Positions 1 through 7,603 of a DNA stretch of 45,165 nt are shown piece after piece. The translations under genes and the position numbers were made by a program. Origin of the DNA: CAZEBW01 sp964510205 (lineage in GTDB: Bacteria; Chloroflexota; Anaerolineae; VGOG01). The notes below the pieces were generated by a model. It was not told where the DNA came from, made no database searches, and saw only the letters and a program-made list of their open reading frames with translations. The stretch lies in assembly GCA_964510205.1 (NCBI GenBank), contig CAZEBW010000026.1:1-45165 (forward strand). Reading direction: 5' to 3'. Each line of letters opens with the position of its first letter. Position 1 is the stretch's first letter.

Positions 1-20
1 CTACAAATATGCGCTTAGAT

Positions 21-3000
21 TTAGTGTAAACCTTTCACTGCTACATGACACCTACAACCTACCAACTCCACTAACATCGCCTCAATCTGCCTATCCGTGG
101 AATAGCCTGCCGTGATGGCGCCAGATGGACAGTGTGCAGCGCAGGTACCGCAGCCCAGGCAGGCGACCTCGTTCACCTGGGCGACCAAGACACCTCGTTC
201 GTCCTCCCGCACCGTGACGGCCTGGAACTCGCAGAGCTCTTGGCAGGCGCCACAGGCCCGGCAGCGGGCAGCATCCACCTGAGCAATGATGGGCTCAACC
301 ACGGCCCAGCCCTTGCTGAGCAAAGCGGCGACTCTGGAGGCGGTGGCCAGGCCCCAGACCTGCGGATTGGAAGTTGGAGATTGGAAGTTGGAGATTGGAG
401 GTTGGAGGTTGGAGACCTGCCCTGAGCCTAGCCGAAGGGTTGGATATTGGAATTCATCTGCGGGGGGCAGGACAATGGCCCCGACCCGCAACTCGTCACC
501 CGTCTCAGGCATGACCGCCGTAAAGTTGCCCAAGGAGCCGCTCACGGACAACGGTGGGGCCTCGCTTCGGAAAACCCGCAACCCCTGAGCCTGCAACGCC
601 TCGGCGCAGACCGCGCCAGCCGCCCCGTTTCCGACCACCAACACGCTCTGGTTGAGGGAAACAACCCGCCTGGCCCTGGCCTCATCCTGCCGCACTTTAG
701 CGACAGCAGAGGCAACGAGGCTCCTGGCTTTGGCCGTGGCCGCAGCCGGCTCTCCATCGTGCACCCACGCACACTGCTCGCGAATGTTGACGAACTCGAA
801 GCCTGAGACCCTAAGGGTTTTGGAAACCCTTAGGGTCTGAAGTTTACACCGCACCCGCTGATAGGTGCAGCTATCGCACACCTGATCCAGCGAGCAGCAC
901 GAGCAGGCGGCCAGCACCACCCGGTCTAAACTCTCTTCTACGATGGACTGCTGGATCGCCTCTGCTTCCTCCTCGTGGCAGGCGAAGGCGAGATCGCTGA
1001 CGAAAGCCACGCTAGGCAAACGTCGCATCTCACTTACCACCGCATCCACATCCACGACGGAGCCGATTTCGTCGCCACAGCGGCAGACGAAGACGCCGAT
1101 TCTGGAGGGAGCGGGTAAGGAGGGAAAAGAAGGGATGGGGGGAAATGCTCGGTATGCAGCCAAATCAGCCATGACTTTGGCGGCGGTAGCCGAGGCTCCC
1201 AACACATCATCAGGCGCAATCCAATGCTCCCCTGCCCCCCTGCTCCCCTGCTCCTCTGCTCCTGTAAGCGAAGCGGCGCTCCCTTGCTCCCCCGCCCAAA
1301 TGACCGCCGCCGCGTCTAAGACCAGGCGATCTCCTTGCGCGTTGTGGTCAATGGCCCCCGGCTCGCAGACCTTGACGCACTCCAGGCACTCGGAGCAGAC
1401 GCCGCAGGCAAGACAGCGCTCCGCCTCGGCCACGGCCTCGCTCTCGCTGAAGCCCAGGTTGATCTCGGCGAAACCCGTCCTCTTGGCCACGGCGAGCTTG
1501 GGCATTGGCGCTCTGGCTGCCGGCTCGACGACGGGGGGAGTGTAGTACTCGATGTCACTGGTGTCGGGCGGCCACGGCGCGCGTCCAGCGGCCAGATCCT
1601 CGCCTCGGAGATACCGCTCGATAGACTCGGCGGCCCGCTTGCCGGCAGCGATGGCCTCGATGACCGTAGCTGGCCCCGTCACTGCATCACCCCCCGCGAA
1701 CACGCCCTCCAGACTGGTCTGCAGCGTCACGGGATCCGCAGCGACCCAGTTTCCAGCTTTCAAGCCCCCCCTCAGTCCCCCCCAACTTTGGGGGGGAAGT
1801 TCTGTCGTCCAATCTCCAACATCCAACACCTGGCCGATGGCCACGATGACCGTATCCGCCTCGACCACGAACTCCGAGCCGGCGATGGGCACGGGCCGCC
1901 GTCGCCCGCTCTCGTCAGGCTCTCCCAGCTCCATGCGCAGACATTCTAGTCCTGTCACCCGCCCGTTCTGGCCCAACACCCGCGCGGGCGTGGCCAAAAA
2001 GTGAAAGGCGACGCCCTCTTCTTCCGCCTCCTCGATCTCCCAGGGATGGGCGGGCATCTCCTGGCGGGAACGGCGGTAGACGACGGTAACCTCCCGCGCC
2101 CCCACTCGCCTGGCTACCATAGCGGAATCAATGGCTACGTCGCCCCCGCCCACCACCAGCACCTCATCGCCGACGGGGACCTGCCGCCCCAGGTTCGCAT
2201 CCCGCAGAAAATCCACCCCGTGCAGCACGCCGGCCAAGCTCTCGCCCTCGATGTTCAGCCTGCGGCTGCCGTGAGCGCCCACCGCCACGAACACGGCATC
2301 GTAATCTCTTCCGAGATCGTCCAAAGACAAATCGCCGTTTGGGCCGATGGGGGTGTTGGTGCGGATCTCCACCCCCAAATCCTCGATGGCCTCGATCTCG
2401 CTCTGCAGGACATCTCTGGGCAAACGATAGTCGGGGATGCCCACCGCCATCATGCCGCCGGCCACAGGCAGGGCCTCGAACACAGTGACCGGATAGCCTT
2501 CACGAGCCAGGAAGTAGGCCGCGGTGAGGCCGGCGGGGCCGCTTCCGACGATGGCAACCTTGGGGAGTAACGAGGAATGAGTCGCCTCGTCGCCTCGTTC
2601 CTCGTTGCCTCGCTGCCTCGTTACCCAATCGGACACAAAGCGCTTGAGGTATTCGATGGCGATGGGCTGGTCGTGCTCGGCTCGCCGACAAGCGGCCTCG
2701 CAGGGGTGATGGCAGACGCGGCCACAAACGCTGGGAAAGGGGATGGCTTCGCGGATGAGGGCTAGGGCCTCGGCGAATTTGCCCTGGGCGATGAGGGCCA
2801 CGTAGCCCTGCACGTGGATGCCGGCCGGGCAGGCGGCCTTACAAGGCGCTGGCCCGCGTTTTTCAATGGCGAAGATGCTGGGCACGGCATCATCGGGCTT
2901 GTAGATAGCCTTCTCACCATCGAGCCGCACAGCCACCGGACAGACGGGGACGCACTCGCCGCAGGCCGTGCACGTGGCCAGGTCCACGTATCGGGGATGC

Positions 3001-3305
3001 TGCTGCACCTCGACCTGGAAATCGCCGCGCCCCCCCTGAAGCTGATTCACTTCAGCCTGGGTAAGCAAGTGGATGTTGGGGTGTTTGATCGCCTCCAAGA
3101 ACAGGGAATCAGGCAATCGGGACATCGGGGCATCAGGCATTTCCTCATTCCCTGATTCCCTAATCCCCGATTCCCTGTCCCGCACACCGCCCCCAAGAAA
3201 AGGCGACCTCTCCACCAGGTAGACTTCCAGGCCCGAATTCGCCACATCAAGGGCAGCCTGCACGCCAGCTGTGCTACCGCCGACGATCAATACGGCTTTG
3301 CTCAT
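21..3305 (-). CDS. HdrA/GltD fusion flavoprotein with Fe-S clusters
   Basis: A 1094-residue iron-sulfur flavoprotein. Domains seen: an HdrA-like FAD start (GGSTAG, residues 9-14), a Cys cluster CTACGECVPVC at 112-122, a GltD/NfnB-like part (about 150-565) with the GltD Fe-S cysteines (155-206), an FAD loop GSGPAG (254-259) and an NADPH loop GGGDVA (386-391), a Cys cluster CLACGVCSECLEC (631-643), an HdrA-like part with CRCG (741-744) and VNIREQC (839-845), and a C-terminal pair of [4Fe-4S] motifs (CRACGACQELC 1015-1025; CLGCGTCAAHC 1049-1059). It is the last gene after korC (17-nt gap), so it probably takes or gives electrons via ferredoxin and NAD(P)H; bifurcation is an inference. Seven low-complexity or palindromic blocks interrupt it in frame (about residues 41-66, 231-246, 507-516, 671-693, 722-734, 823-834, 956-982). 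Fusion architecture is clear; the reaction is not proven. Confidence 0.85.
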   Translation of the reverse strand: MSKAVLIVGGSTAGVQAALDVANSGLEVYLVERSPFLGGGVRDRESGIRESGNEEMPDAPMSRLPDSLFLEAIKHPNIHLLTQAEVNQLQGGRGDFQVEVQQHPRYVDLATCTACGECVPVCPVAVRLDGEKAIYKPDDAVPSIFAIEKRGPAPCKAACPAGIHVQGYVALIAQGKFAEALALIREAIPFPSVCGRVCHHPCEAACRRAEHDQPIAIEYLKRFVSDWVTRQRGNEERGDEATHSSLLPKVAIVGSGPAGLTAAYFLAREGYPVTVFEALPVAGGMMAVGIPDYRLPRDVLQSEIEAIEDLGVEIRTNTPIGPNGDLSLDDLGRDYDAVFVAVGAHGSRRLNIEGESLAGVLHGVDFLRDANLGRQVPVGDEVLVVGGGDVAIDSAMVARRVGAREVTVVYRRSRQEMPAHPWEIEEAEEEGVAFHFLATPARVLGQNGRVTGLECLRMELGEPDESGRRRPVPIAGSEFVVEADTVIVAIGQVLDVGDWTTELPPQSWGGLRGGLKAGNWVAADPVTLQTSLEGVFAGGDAVTGPATVIEAIAAGKRAAESIERYLRGEDLAAGRAPWPPDTSDIEYYTPPVVEPAARAPMPKLAVAKRTGFAEINLGFSESEAVAEAERCLACGVCSECLECVKVCEPGAIDHNAQGDRLVLDAAAVIWAGEQGSAASLTGAEEQGSRGAGEHWIAPDDVLGASATAAKVMADLAAYRAFPPIPSFPSLPAPSRIGVFVCRCGDEIGSVVDVDAVVSEMRRLPSVAFVSDLAFACHEEEAEAIQQSIVEESLDRVVLAACSCCSLDQVCDSCTYQRVRCKLQTLRVSKTLRVSGFEFVNIREQCAWVHDGEPAAATAKARSLVASAVAKVRQDEARARRVVSLNQSVLVVGNGAAGAVCAEALQAQGLRVFRSEAPPLSVSGSLGNFTAVMPETGDELRVGAIVLPPADEFQYPTLRLGSGQVSNLQPPISNFQSPTSNPQVWGLATASRVAALLSKGWAVVEPIIAQVDAARCRACGACQELCEFQAVTVREDERGVLVAQVNEVACLGCGTCAAHCPSGAITAGYSTDRQIEAMLVELVGCRCHVAVKGLH
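364..453. repeat. Degenerate heptamer tandem repeat, ATTGGA type, plus CTGAGCC..CGAAGGG element
   Basis: About seven imperfect copies of a TTGGAGA/TTGGAAG unit (364-415), then a CTGAGCCTAGCCGAAGGG element (421-438) and one more TTGGATATTGG unit. The block lies inside the HdrA/GltD reading frame and encodes about residues 956-982. The same unit recurs at 25763, 34740 and 36542. Confidence 0.85.
806..838. repeat. Perfect palindrome, AGACCCTAAGGGTTT arms
   Basis: Two perfect 15-nt arms (AGACCCTAAGGGTTT at 806-820 and its reverse complement at 824-838) around a 3-nt loop. It is in frame inside the HdrA/GltD gene, just before the conserved FEFVNIREQC segment. A second copy with one base changed per arm is at 38552-38588. 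Confidence 0.9.
1225..1296. repeat. Degenerate tandem repeat, GCTCCCCT type, with a 40-nt exact match elsewhere
   Basis: Repeated GCTCCCCT-like octamers, in frame in the HdrA/GltD gene (residues 671-693, read as GEQGS and AEEQGSRGAG). Bases 1256-1295 are identical over 40 nt to 26241-26280, which lies inside an unrelated gene. Confidence 0.9.
1763..1801. repeat. C-run/G-run short palindrome
   Basis: C-rich stretch followed by CCCCCCC-AACTTT-GGGGGGG, able to form a hairpin, in frame in the HdrA/GltD gene between conserved GltD segments. A similar C-run/G-run hairpin lies at 19548-19571 inside the NHL-type gene. Confidence 0.7.
2564..2632. repeat. Degenerate tandem repeat, GCCTCGTT type
   Basis: Imperfect GCCTCGTT/GCCTCGCT units between inverted GAGTAACGAG and CTCGTTACCC ends. 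It is in frame in the HdrA/GltD gene at about residues 231-246, between the GltD Cys segment and the FAD loop. Related blocks are at 4755, 24991 and 26200. Confidence 0.8.
3100..3182. repeat. Degenerate tandem repeat, GGGAATCA type, inverted halves
   Basis: The left half has GGGAATCAGGCAATCGGGACATCGG-like units (split here by conserved GGG positions); the right half carries the complementary TTCCCTGATTCCC units, so the block can fold back on itself. It is in frame in the HdrA/GltD gene at residues 41-66, right after the first FAD segment. Confidence 0.8.
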
Positions 3306-3322
3306 GGCATCTTCCCATCCGC

Positions 3323-3877
3323 TTATCCGCTATCCATCCGCTGCCCGTACTCGTAGCCCCTCGAAAAAGCCTTCAGGTTCAGATCCTCAGTCCCCTTCGG
3401 CACCGAGGTGCGAACCGCCTCTCGCATGGCCTCCACGGAGACCAGGGCTTCGCTTATCACAGCGGCAAGGAAGCCCAGCATGACGATGTTGGCCACAATC
3501 TTCCGCCCCAGTTCCTCGGCCAAGCGCGTGGCTGGGACCGACAGCATCTTCACGTTGCCGCTCCCCTCATCCGTCTTTACCAAATCCTCATCAATGATGA
3601 GCAAAGCGCCGTCTTTCAGACTAGGAGCGTACTTGTTGTAGGCCTCCTGCGACATCACCACCAGAATACTTGGATCAATGAGATGAGGGTAACTGATAGG
3701 CTCATCGGAGACGATCACCTGAGCGCTGCAAGCCCCGCCTCTCGACTCAGGGCCGTAGCTCTGGGTGAAAGTGGCCTGTTTCTTATCGTGGATGGCCGCC
3801 GCTTTGCCCACGATGTAGCCAGAGAGAATGATGCCTTGACCTCCAAAACCCGTTAAACGGACTTCTGTTCGGCTCAT
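3323..3877 (-). CDS. korC: 2-oxoacid:ferredoxin oxidoreductase gamma subunit
   Basis: Gamma subunit of a CoA-dependent 2-oxoacid:ferredoxin oxidoreductase, 184 residues. It has the family signatures GFGGQG at 10-15 and SYGPESRGG at 40-48 near the N terminus. The start at 3877 is chosen over an upstream in-frame codon because GGAGG sits at the right distance before it and the protein then begins MSRTEVRLTGFGG as expected. It follows korB with a 30-nt gap and precedes the HdrA/GltD gene. The neighbouring sucD makes 2-oxoglutarate the likely substrate, but sequence alone does not separate 2-oxoglutarate from other 2-oxoacids. Confidence 0.93.
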   Translation of the reverse strand: MSRTEVRLTGFGGQGIILSGYIVGKAAAIHDKKQATFTQSYGPESRGGACSAQVIVSDEPISYPHLIDPSILVVMSQEAYNKYAPSLKDGALLIIDEDLVKTDEGSGNVKMLSVPATRLAEELGRKIVANIVMLGFLAAVISEALVSVEAMREAVRTSVPKGTEDLNLKAFSRGYEYGQRMDSG

Positions 3878-3907
3878 GGTTCCTCCGCCACTCCAACTCA
3901 CAATCGG

Positions 3908-4708
3908 CTACCCCACATCAGCCAACGCCTTGCGGCTAAAATCGAGAAACGTGGGCTTCTCAATGTTCACAAACTCTCCCTCGATGATATCTCCGTGCAG
4001 GGCGATGTCGGCTTCCTTAGGATCGAGGCCGTGCTTTATCACGCCATGGTCATGGTAATATTCCATCTGAGCCAGACCCGTGCGCTGCTTGTTCCAGCGA
4101 CCGTACAGCGTGGGACAAGGGGAAATGACCTCCACAAAACTGAAACCCCGTTTAGCCAGCGCCGCTTGGAGGGACTTCTGCAGTCGCCGCACGTGGAGCG
4201 CTGTCCAGCGGGCCACGTACACCGCCCCGCTCGCCGCCGCCAGGTAAGGAATGTTGAAAGGGTGCTCGAAGCAGCCATAGGGTGAGGTGCTGGTTTTCGC
4301 GCCCGTGGGCGTAGTTGGCCCCACCTGCCCGCCCGTCATACCATAGATGAAGTTGTTGACGCAGATGACCGTCATGTTGACGTTGCGGCGCGCAGCGTGG
4401 ATGAGGTGATTACCACCGATGGCGATCAGGTCGCCGTCGCCGCTGAAGACCACCACCTTGAGCTCCGGATTGGCCAGCTTCAGTCCCGTGGCGAAGGGAA
4501 TGGCGCGCCCGTGGGTGGTGTGGAAGGAATCCAGCTTGACGTAGCCGGCCACCCGCCCCGTGCAGCCGATGCCCGATACCACCGCCACCTTGTCCAAATC
4601 CAGCTCGGATTCCTGAAGGGCCTTGATAAAACAAGTCAAAGCCACCCCAATGCCGCAACCTGGACACCAGATGTGGGGCAGCCGATCCTCTCGCAACAGA
4701 TAGTCCAT
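3908..4708 (-). CDS. korB: 2-oxoacid:ferredoxin oxidoreductase beta subunit
   Basis: Beta (thiamine diphosphate-binding) subunit, 266 residues. Visible motifs: CPGCG at 15-19, the ThDP/Mg motif GDGD at 90-93 with the downstream Asn in NNFIYGMTGGQ (118-128), and the TTPTGAKTSTSPYG loop. The start MDYLLRED at 4708 fits the family N terminus. The open frame continues upstream to 4882, but that extension only translates tandem repeat and the end of korA in another frame, so it is rejected. No strong ribosome-binding site is visible ahead of 4708. The 64-nt korA-korB spacer is made of repeat units, unlike the tight junctions elsewhere in the operon. Confidence 0.93.
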   Translation of the reverse strand: MDYLLREDRLPHIWCPGCGIGVALTCFIKALQESELDLDKVAVVSGIGCTGRVAGYVKLDSFHTTHGRAIPFATGLKLANPELKVVVFSGDGDLIAIGGNHLIHAARRNVNMTVICVNNFIYGMTGGQVGPTTPTGAKTSTSPYGCFEHPFNIPYLAAASGAVYVARWTALHVRRLQKSLQAALAKRGFSFVEVISPCPTLYGRWNKQRTGLAQMEYYHDHGVIKHGLDPKEADIALHGDIIEGEFVNIEKPTFLDFSRKALADVG

Positions 4709-4720
4709 GGGGTGGCTGTC

Positions 4721-4815
4721 TGGTTTCGGGTTTCGGATTTCAGATTTCGGATTGCTCTCTTGCCTCATTGCCTCATTGCTCCATTGCCTCGCTGCCTGAT
4801 CCCTGATCCCTGTTC
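4721..4815. repeat. Two tandem-repeat blocks between korA and korB
   Basis: GGTTTCGGATTTCAG-like heptamers (about 4724-4752) are followed by TTGCCTCATTGCCTC-like units (about 4758-4808). The block fills the korA-korB spacer and also encodes the last residues of KorA (QGSGSEAMEQ), so korA terminates inside it. Confidence 0.85.
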
Positions 4816-5960
4816 GCCGCCCTCCTGATCGCCTCCAGCACCTTTTGCGGGTCGTGGATATCGCCGCCGGCATGGGGGACAAGGATCACCTCGGCCTGGC
4901 CGGCTGCACAACGCTCCACCTCCAGCACGATCTGGCCATAGTTTAGCTCTGGAACGACGAACGCCTTCACCTTGCCCGCCAACTCCCTGATCCGTTCCTC
5001 GGCGAAGGGCCAAACCGTAACCAGCCGCAAAGTGCCCACCTTGATGCCTTCTTTCCGAGCCAACTCCACCGGCCAGAGGGACGTGCGAGCGGCAATGCCG
5101 TAGGAGCAAACCACGACCTCGGCATCCTCCAATCCATCCTCTTCGAGCTGAATGATATCGGCCTTGTTTTTTTGGATCTTGGCAATCAGGCGGCCAACCA
5201 GTTTCTCCTGAGTTTCGGCATCTATGACGGGGTAGCCGCGCTCGTCGTGCGTAAGCCCTGTGATGTGAACACGGTAGCCTTCGCCGAAATTGGCCATCGG
5301 GGGCACGAGGTCGTCGTCGGCTTTGTAGGGCAGATATTGGTGGGGAGGCACAGTGGGTTTGCGGCGCGGGACGGTCTCGATCTCCTCTGGCGGGGGGATG
5401 ACGACCTTCTCTGTCATGTGCCCCACCTCGGCGTCGGTCATGACCAGCACCGGGGTGCGATATTTCTCAGCCAAGTTGAAAGCGCGGATGGTCAAGTCGA
5501 AAAGCTCTTGCGGGGAACTGGGAGCCAGGGCGATGATCTCGTAGGGACCGTGCGACCCCCAGCGAGCCTGCATCATGTCGCCCTGCGCCACCAGAGTGGG
5601 CAGCCCCGTGGAGGGACCGCCCCGCTGAACGTTAACCAGCACACAAGGCGTCTCGGTCATGATGCCCAGGCCCAAATTCTCCATCATCAAGCTGAAACCG
5701 GGGCCGGAGGTGGCTGTCATGGCCTTGGCCCCGCCCCACGAACCGCCCAGGACCGCGATCATGGAGGCCAATTCATCCTCCATCTGAATATAGACGCCGT
5801 CCACTTGAGGCAATCGCCTAGCCATGCGCTCGGCAATCTCTGTAGCCGGAGTGATGGGGTATCCGCCGAAGAAACGGCAGCCAGCGGAGATCGCCCCCTC
5901 GGCGCAGGCCACGTCGCCCATCATGAAGAACTCGCCAGTCAGAACCCCTTCTCCGTTCAT
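4773..5960 (-). CDS. korA: 2-oxoacid:ferredoxin oxidoreductase alpha subunit
   Basis: Alpha subunit, 395 residues, with the pyrimidine-binding region first (YPITPATE about 34-41; EDELASM about 62-68; TSGPGFSLM about 84-92) and the transketolase C-terminal region after it (GIAARTS, VPELNYGQ). Together with KorB it forms the catalytic core that decarboxylates a 2-oxoacid to acyl-CoA. Its ATG overlaps the korD stop (ATGA), so the two are translationally coupled. The last ten or so residues are encoded by a tandem repeat and are not expected in homologues. Confidence 0.94.
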   Translation of the reverse strand: MNGEGVLTGEFFMMGDVACAEGAISAGCRFFGGYPITPATEIAERMARRLPQVDGVYIQMEDELASMIAVLGGSWGGAKAMTATSGPGFSLMMENLGLGIMTETPCVLVNVQRGGPSTGLPTLVAQGDMMQARWGSHGPYEIIALAPSSPQELFDLTIRAFNLAEKYRTPVLVMTDAEVGHMTEKVVIPPPEEIETVPRRKPTVPPHQYLPYKADDDLVPPMANFGEGYRVHITGLTHDERGYPVIDAETQEKLVGRLIAKIQKNKADIIQLEEDGLEDAEVVVCSYGIAARTSLWPVELARKEGIKVGTLRLVTVWPFAEERIRELAGKVKAFVVPELNYGQIVLEVERCAAGQAEVILVPHAGGDIHDPQKVLEAIRRAANRDQGSGSEAMEQ

Positions 5961-6229
5961 GGTACTGGCTCCTTCTCCACCTCATTCAAGTAGATAGCAA
6001 ACTCAGGACAAAGCATCTCACAAAGGCCGCAGCTTACACAAGCCTCCTCATCCTTCACTTCAGGCGGATGGTAGCCTTTGGCATTGAACTCTTCTGATAT
6101 CTCCAGCACATTGCGCGGGCAGTATTCCACGCAGAAACCGCACCCTTTGCACCGCTCCTTCAAAATGTGGATCTTGCCGCAAGGGACCTCCACGCGCTCG
6201 ATATCCAGCGGCTTTCGCCAGTATTTCAC
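5957..6229 (-). CDS. korD: 2-oxoacid:ferredoxin oxidoreductase delta subunit (2[4Fe-4S])
   Basis: A 90-residue ferredoxin-like delta subunit. Two CxxCxxCxxxC motifs are present (Cys 27, 30, 33, 37 and 64, 67, 70, 74), enough for two [4Fe-4S] clusters that wire the enzyme to free ferredoxin. Translation most likely begins at a GTG (6229), preceded by GGGAGG at a normal distance. It is the first gene of the korD-A-B-C-hdrA transcript, about 100 nt after a near-perfect promoter. Confidence 0.93.
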   Translation of the reverse strand: MKYWRKPLDIERVEVPCGKIHILKERCKGCGFCVEYCPRNVLEISEEFNAKGYHPPEVKDEEACVSCGLCEMLCPEFAIYLNEVEKEPVP

Positions 6230-6336
6230 TTCGTCCTCCCGTTATCACATCTCGCCTGCCACTGGGCAGGCAAAGCGGGGGAACCCAGAACGCATCCCCC
6301 GCCAAAATCGCGTCCGTTCCATCACAAAGCCGTGCA

Positions 6337-6365
6337 ATTATAACAGCCTCCCACAATTTTGTCAA
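6337..6365 (-). promoter_or_regulatory. Sigma-70-type promoter of the kor operon
   Basis: Read on the minus strand: TTGACA (6365-6360), a 17-nt spacer, TATAAT (6342-6337). Both hexamers match the consensus exactly. Transcription would begin near 6330, leaving about 100 nt before the korD GTG. Confidence 0.85.
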
Positions 6366-6424
6366 GAAGCCGGGCGGCGCAGGAGCATTTCAGTTTTGGG
6401 GCGGGACCGAGGGCCTGCCCGCTC

Positions 6425-6508
6425 TGTCATTGCGAGGCACGGTTTTTGTGCCGAAGCAATCTCCAATTCGCGGGGTGGGGATTGCTTCGCCTTCGGCTCG
6501 CAATGACA
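6425..6508. repeat. TGTCATTGCGAG hairpin element, copy 1
   Basis: An 84-nt element whose ends TGTCATTGCGAG and CTCGCAATGACA are exact reverse complements, with an inner GAAGCAATC/GATTGCTTC pair. Other copies lie at 38815-38992 and 41328-41425. It sits about 60 nt upstream of the kor promoter -35 box. Confidence 0.9.
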
Positions 6509-6543
6509 CTCGCCCCCAAAGTGAAATACGCCGGGCGGCAAAC

Positions 6544-7425
6544 TCACGAGCTCTCGCCAATCAAGTCCGGTATCTGGCCGGGATAGCGGGCTACCTTCAC
6601 GCCGACCGCTTCCAGGGCCGCGATCTTCTCCGCCGCCGTGCCCGTGCCGCCGTGCGGCGCCGCCGCGTTGATGATGGCCCCCGCGTGGCCCATGCGCTTG
6701 CCCGGCGGAGCGGTGCGCCCCGCGATGAAGGCCACCACCGGCTTGGTCATCTCGCCGGCGATGAAATCGGCCGCCCGCTCCTCGTCCGTGCCTCCGATCT
6801 CGCCGATGAGCACCACCTTTTCGGTAGCCACGTCTTCCTGAAACAGAGCCAGCACGTCCACGAAATCGGAGCCGATAATAGGATCGCCGCCGATGCCCAC
6901 ACAGGTGGACTGGCCCAGGCCGTGCGCGGTCAGGTCGTAGACCACTTCGTAGGTCAAGGTGCCGCTGCGGGAGACCACGCCCACCGAGCCAGGCTGATGG
7001 ATGTGGCCGGGCATGATGCCCACCTTGGCCTGGCCGGGGGTGATCAGACCGGGGCAGTTGGGGCCAACCAAACGCGCTCCCCGCTGATCCAGATAGGCCT
7101 TCACTTTGATCATGTCCTGGGTGGGAATCCCCTCGGTGATGCAGACGACGAGGCCGATGCCAGCGCCGGCGGCCTCGTAGATGGCGTCCGGGGCGAAGCG
7201 GGCCGGCACGTAGATGATGGACGTGTTGGCGCCGGTGGTCTCAACGGCTTGCTTGACTGTGTTGAAGACCGGTACGCCAGCCGCCTCCATCCCGCCCTTG
7301 CCCGGCGTCACTCCCGCCACCACGTTGGTGCCGTAGTCCAGCATCTGGCGAGTGTGAAACTCGCCTTCGCGTCCGGTGATCCCTTGAACCAAAAGACGGG
7401 TGTTGCTGTCAACTAGAATACTCAT
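6544..7425 (-). CDS. sucD: Succinate-CoA ligase alpha subunit
   Basis: ADP/GDP-forming succinyl-CoA synthetase alpha subunit, 293 residues, the normal length. It shows the CoA-binding N terminus (VQGITGREGEFHTRQM), GPNCPG, and the phospho-histidine loop GHAGAI near the C terminus. With SucC it interconverts succinyl-CoA and succinate with substrate-level ATP formation. Its partner sucC is not adjacent but about 3.8 kb upstream, with HIT, toxin-antitoxin and pxp genes between. The 178-nt leader after pxpC contains a mobile-looking repeat (7487-7603), so it may have its own promoter, but none is obvious. Confidence 0.95.
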   Translation of the reverse strand: MSILVDSNTRLLVQGITGREGEFHTRQMLDYGTNVVAGVTPGKGGMEAAGVPVFNTVKQAVETTGANTSIIYVPARFAPDAIYEAAGAGIGLVVCITEGIPTQDMIKVKAYLDQRGARLVGPNCPGLITPGQAKVGIMPGHIHQPGSVGVVSRSGTLTYEVVYDLTAHGLGQSTCVGIGGDPIIGSDFVDVLALFQEDVATEKVVLIGEIGGTDEERAADFIAGEMTKPVVAFIAGRTAPPGKRMGHAGAIINAAAPHGGTGTAAEKIAALEAVGVKVARYPGQIPDLIGESS

Positions 7426-7486
7426 TTTTGAAGAAGCTCCTTGATCCCATTTTTCAACCAGAAACTAACCACATCGCTTTGCCCAT

Positions 7487-7603
7487 TTCGCTACAAAGTG
7501 GCGTCCTCGCCACGCCTAATGCGGCACAAAGCACGGGGCGAGGACGCCCCTCAATAGCAAATAAGAGAAACTGCGCCTTGCCTCAGAGAAAGTGTAAGGT
7601 AGC
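7487..7603. repeat. MITE-like repeat, copy 1 (about 117 nt)
   Basis: Closely similar over its whole length to 43391-43510 (same order of GCTACAAAGTGGCGTCC, TAATGCGG, GACGCCCCTCA, AATAAGAGAAA, GAGAAAGTGTA). GGCGTCCTCGCC and GGGGCGAGGACGCC inside it form a hairpin. Its right end abuts the pxpC stop codon (7604-7606). The left terminal repeat seen in copy 2 is not clear here. Confidence 0.85.

Larger units (their letters stand above)
6230..6543. other. Spacer between sucD and korD
   Basis: This 314-nt stretch holds the kor promoter and one copy of the TGTCATTGCGAG hairpin element (6425-6508). The small open frames in it only translate the hairpin element, and no gene is supported. Confidence 0.8.

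Noticed and set aside
4709..4882. N-terminal extension of korB by 58 residues
   Set aside because: The extension translates tandem repeats and the korA end in another frame, and homologues begin at about MDYLLRED.
6359..6586. Small plus-strand open frames upstream of the kor promoter
   Set aside because: They translate the TGTCATTGCGAG hairpin element and lack a ribosome-binding site.
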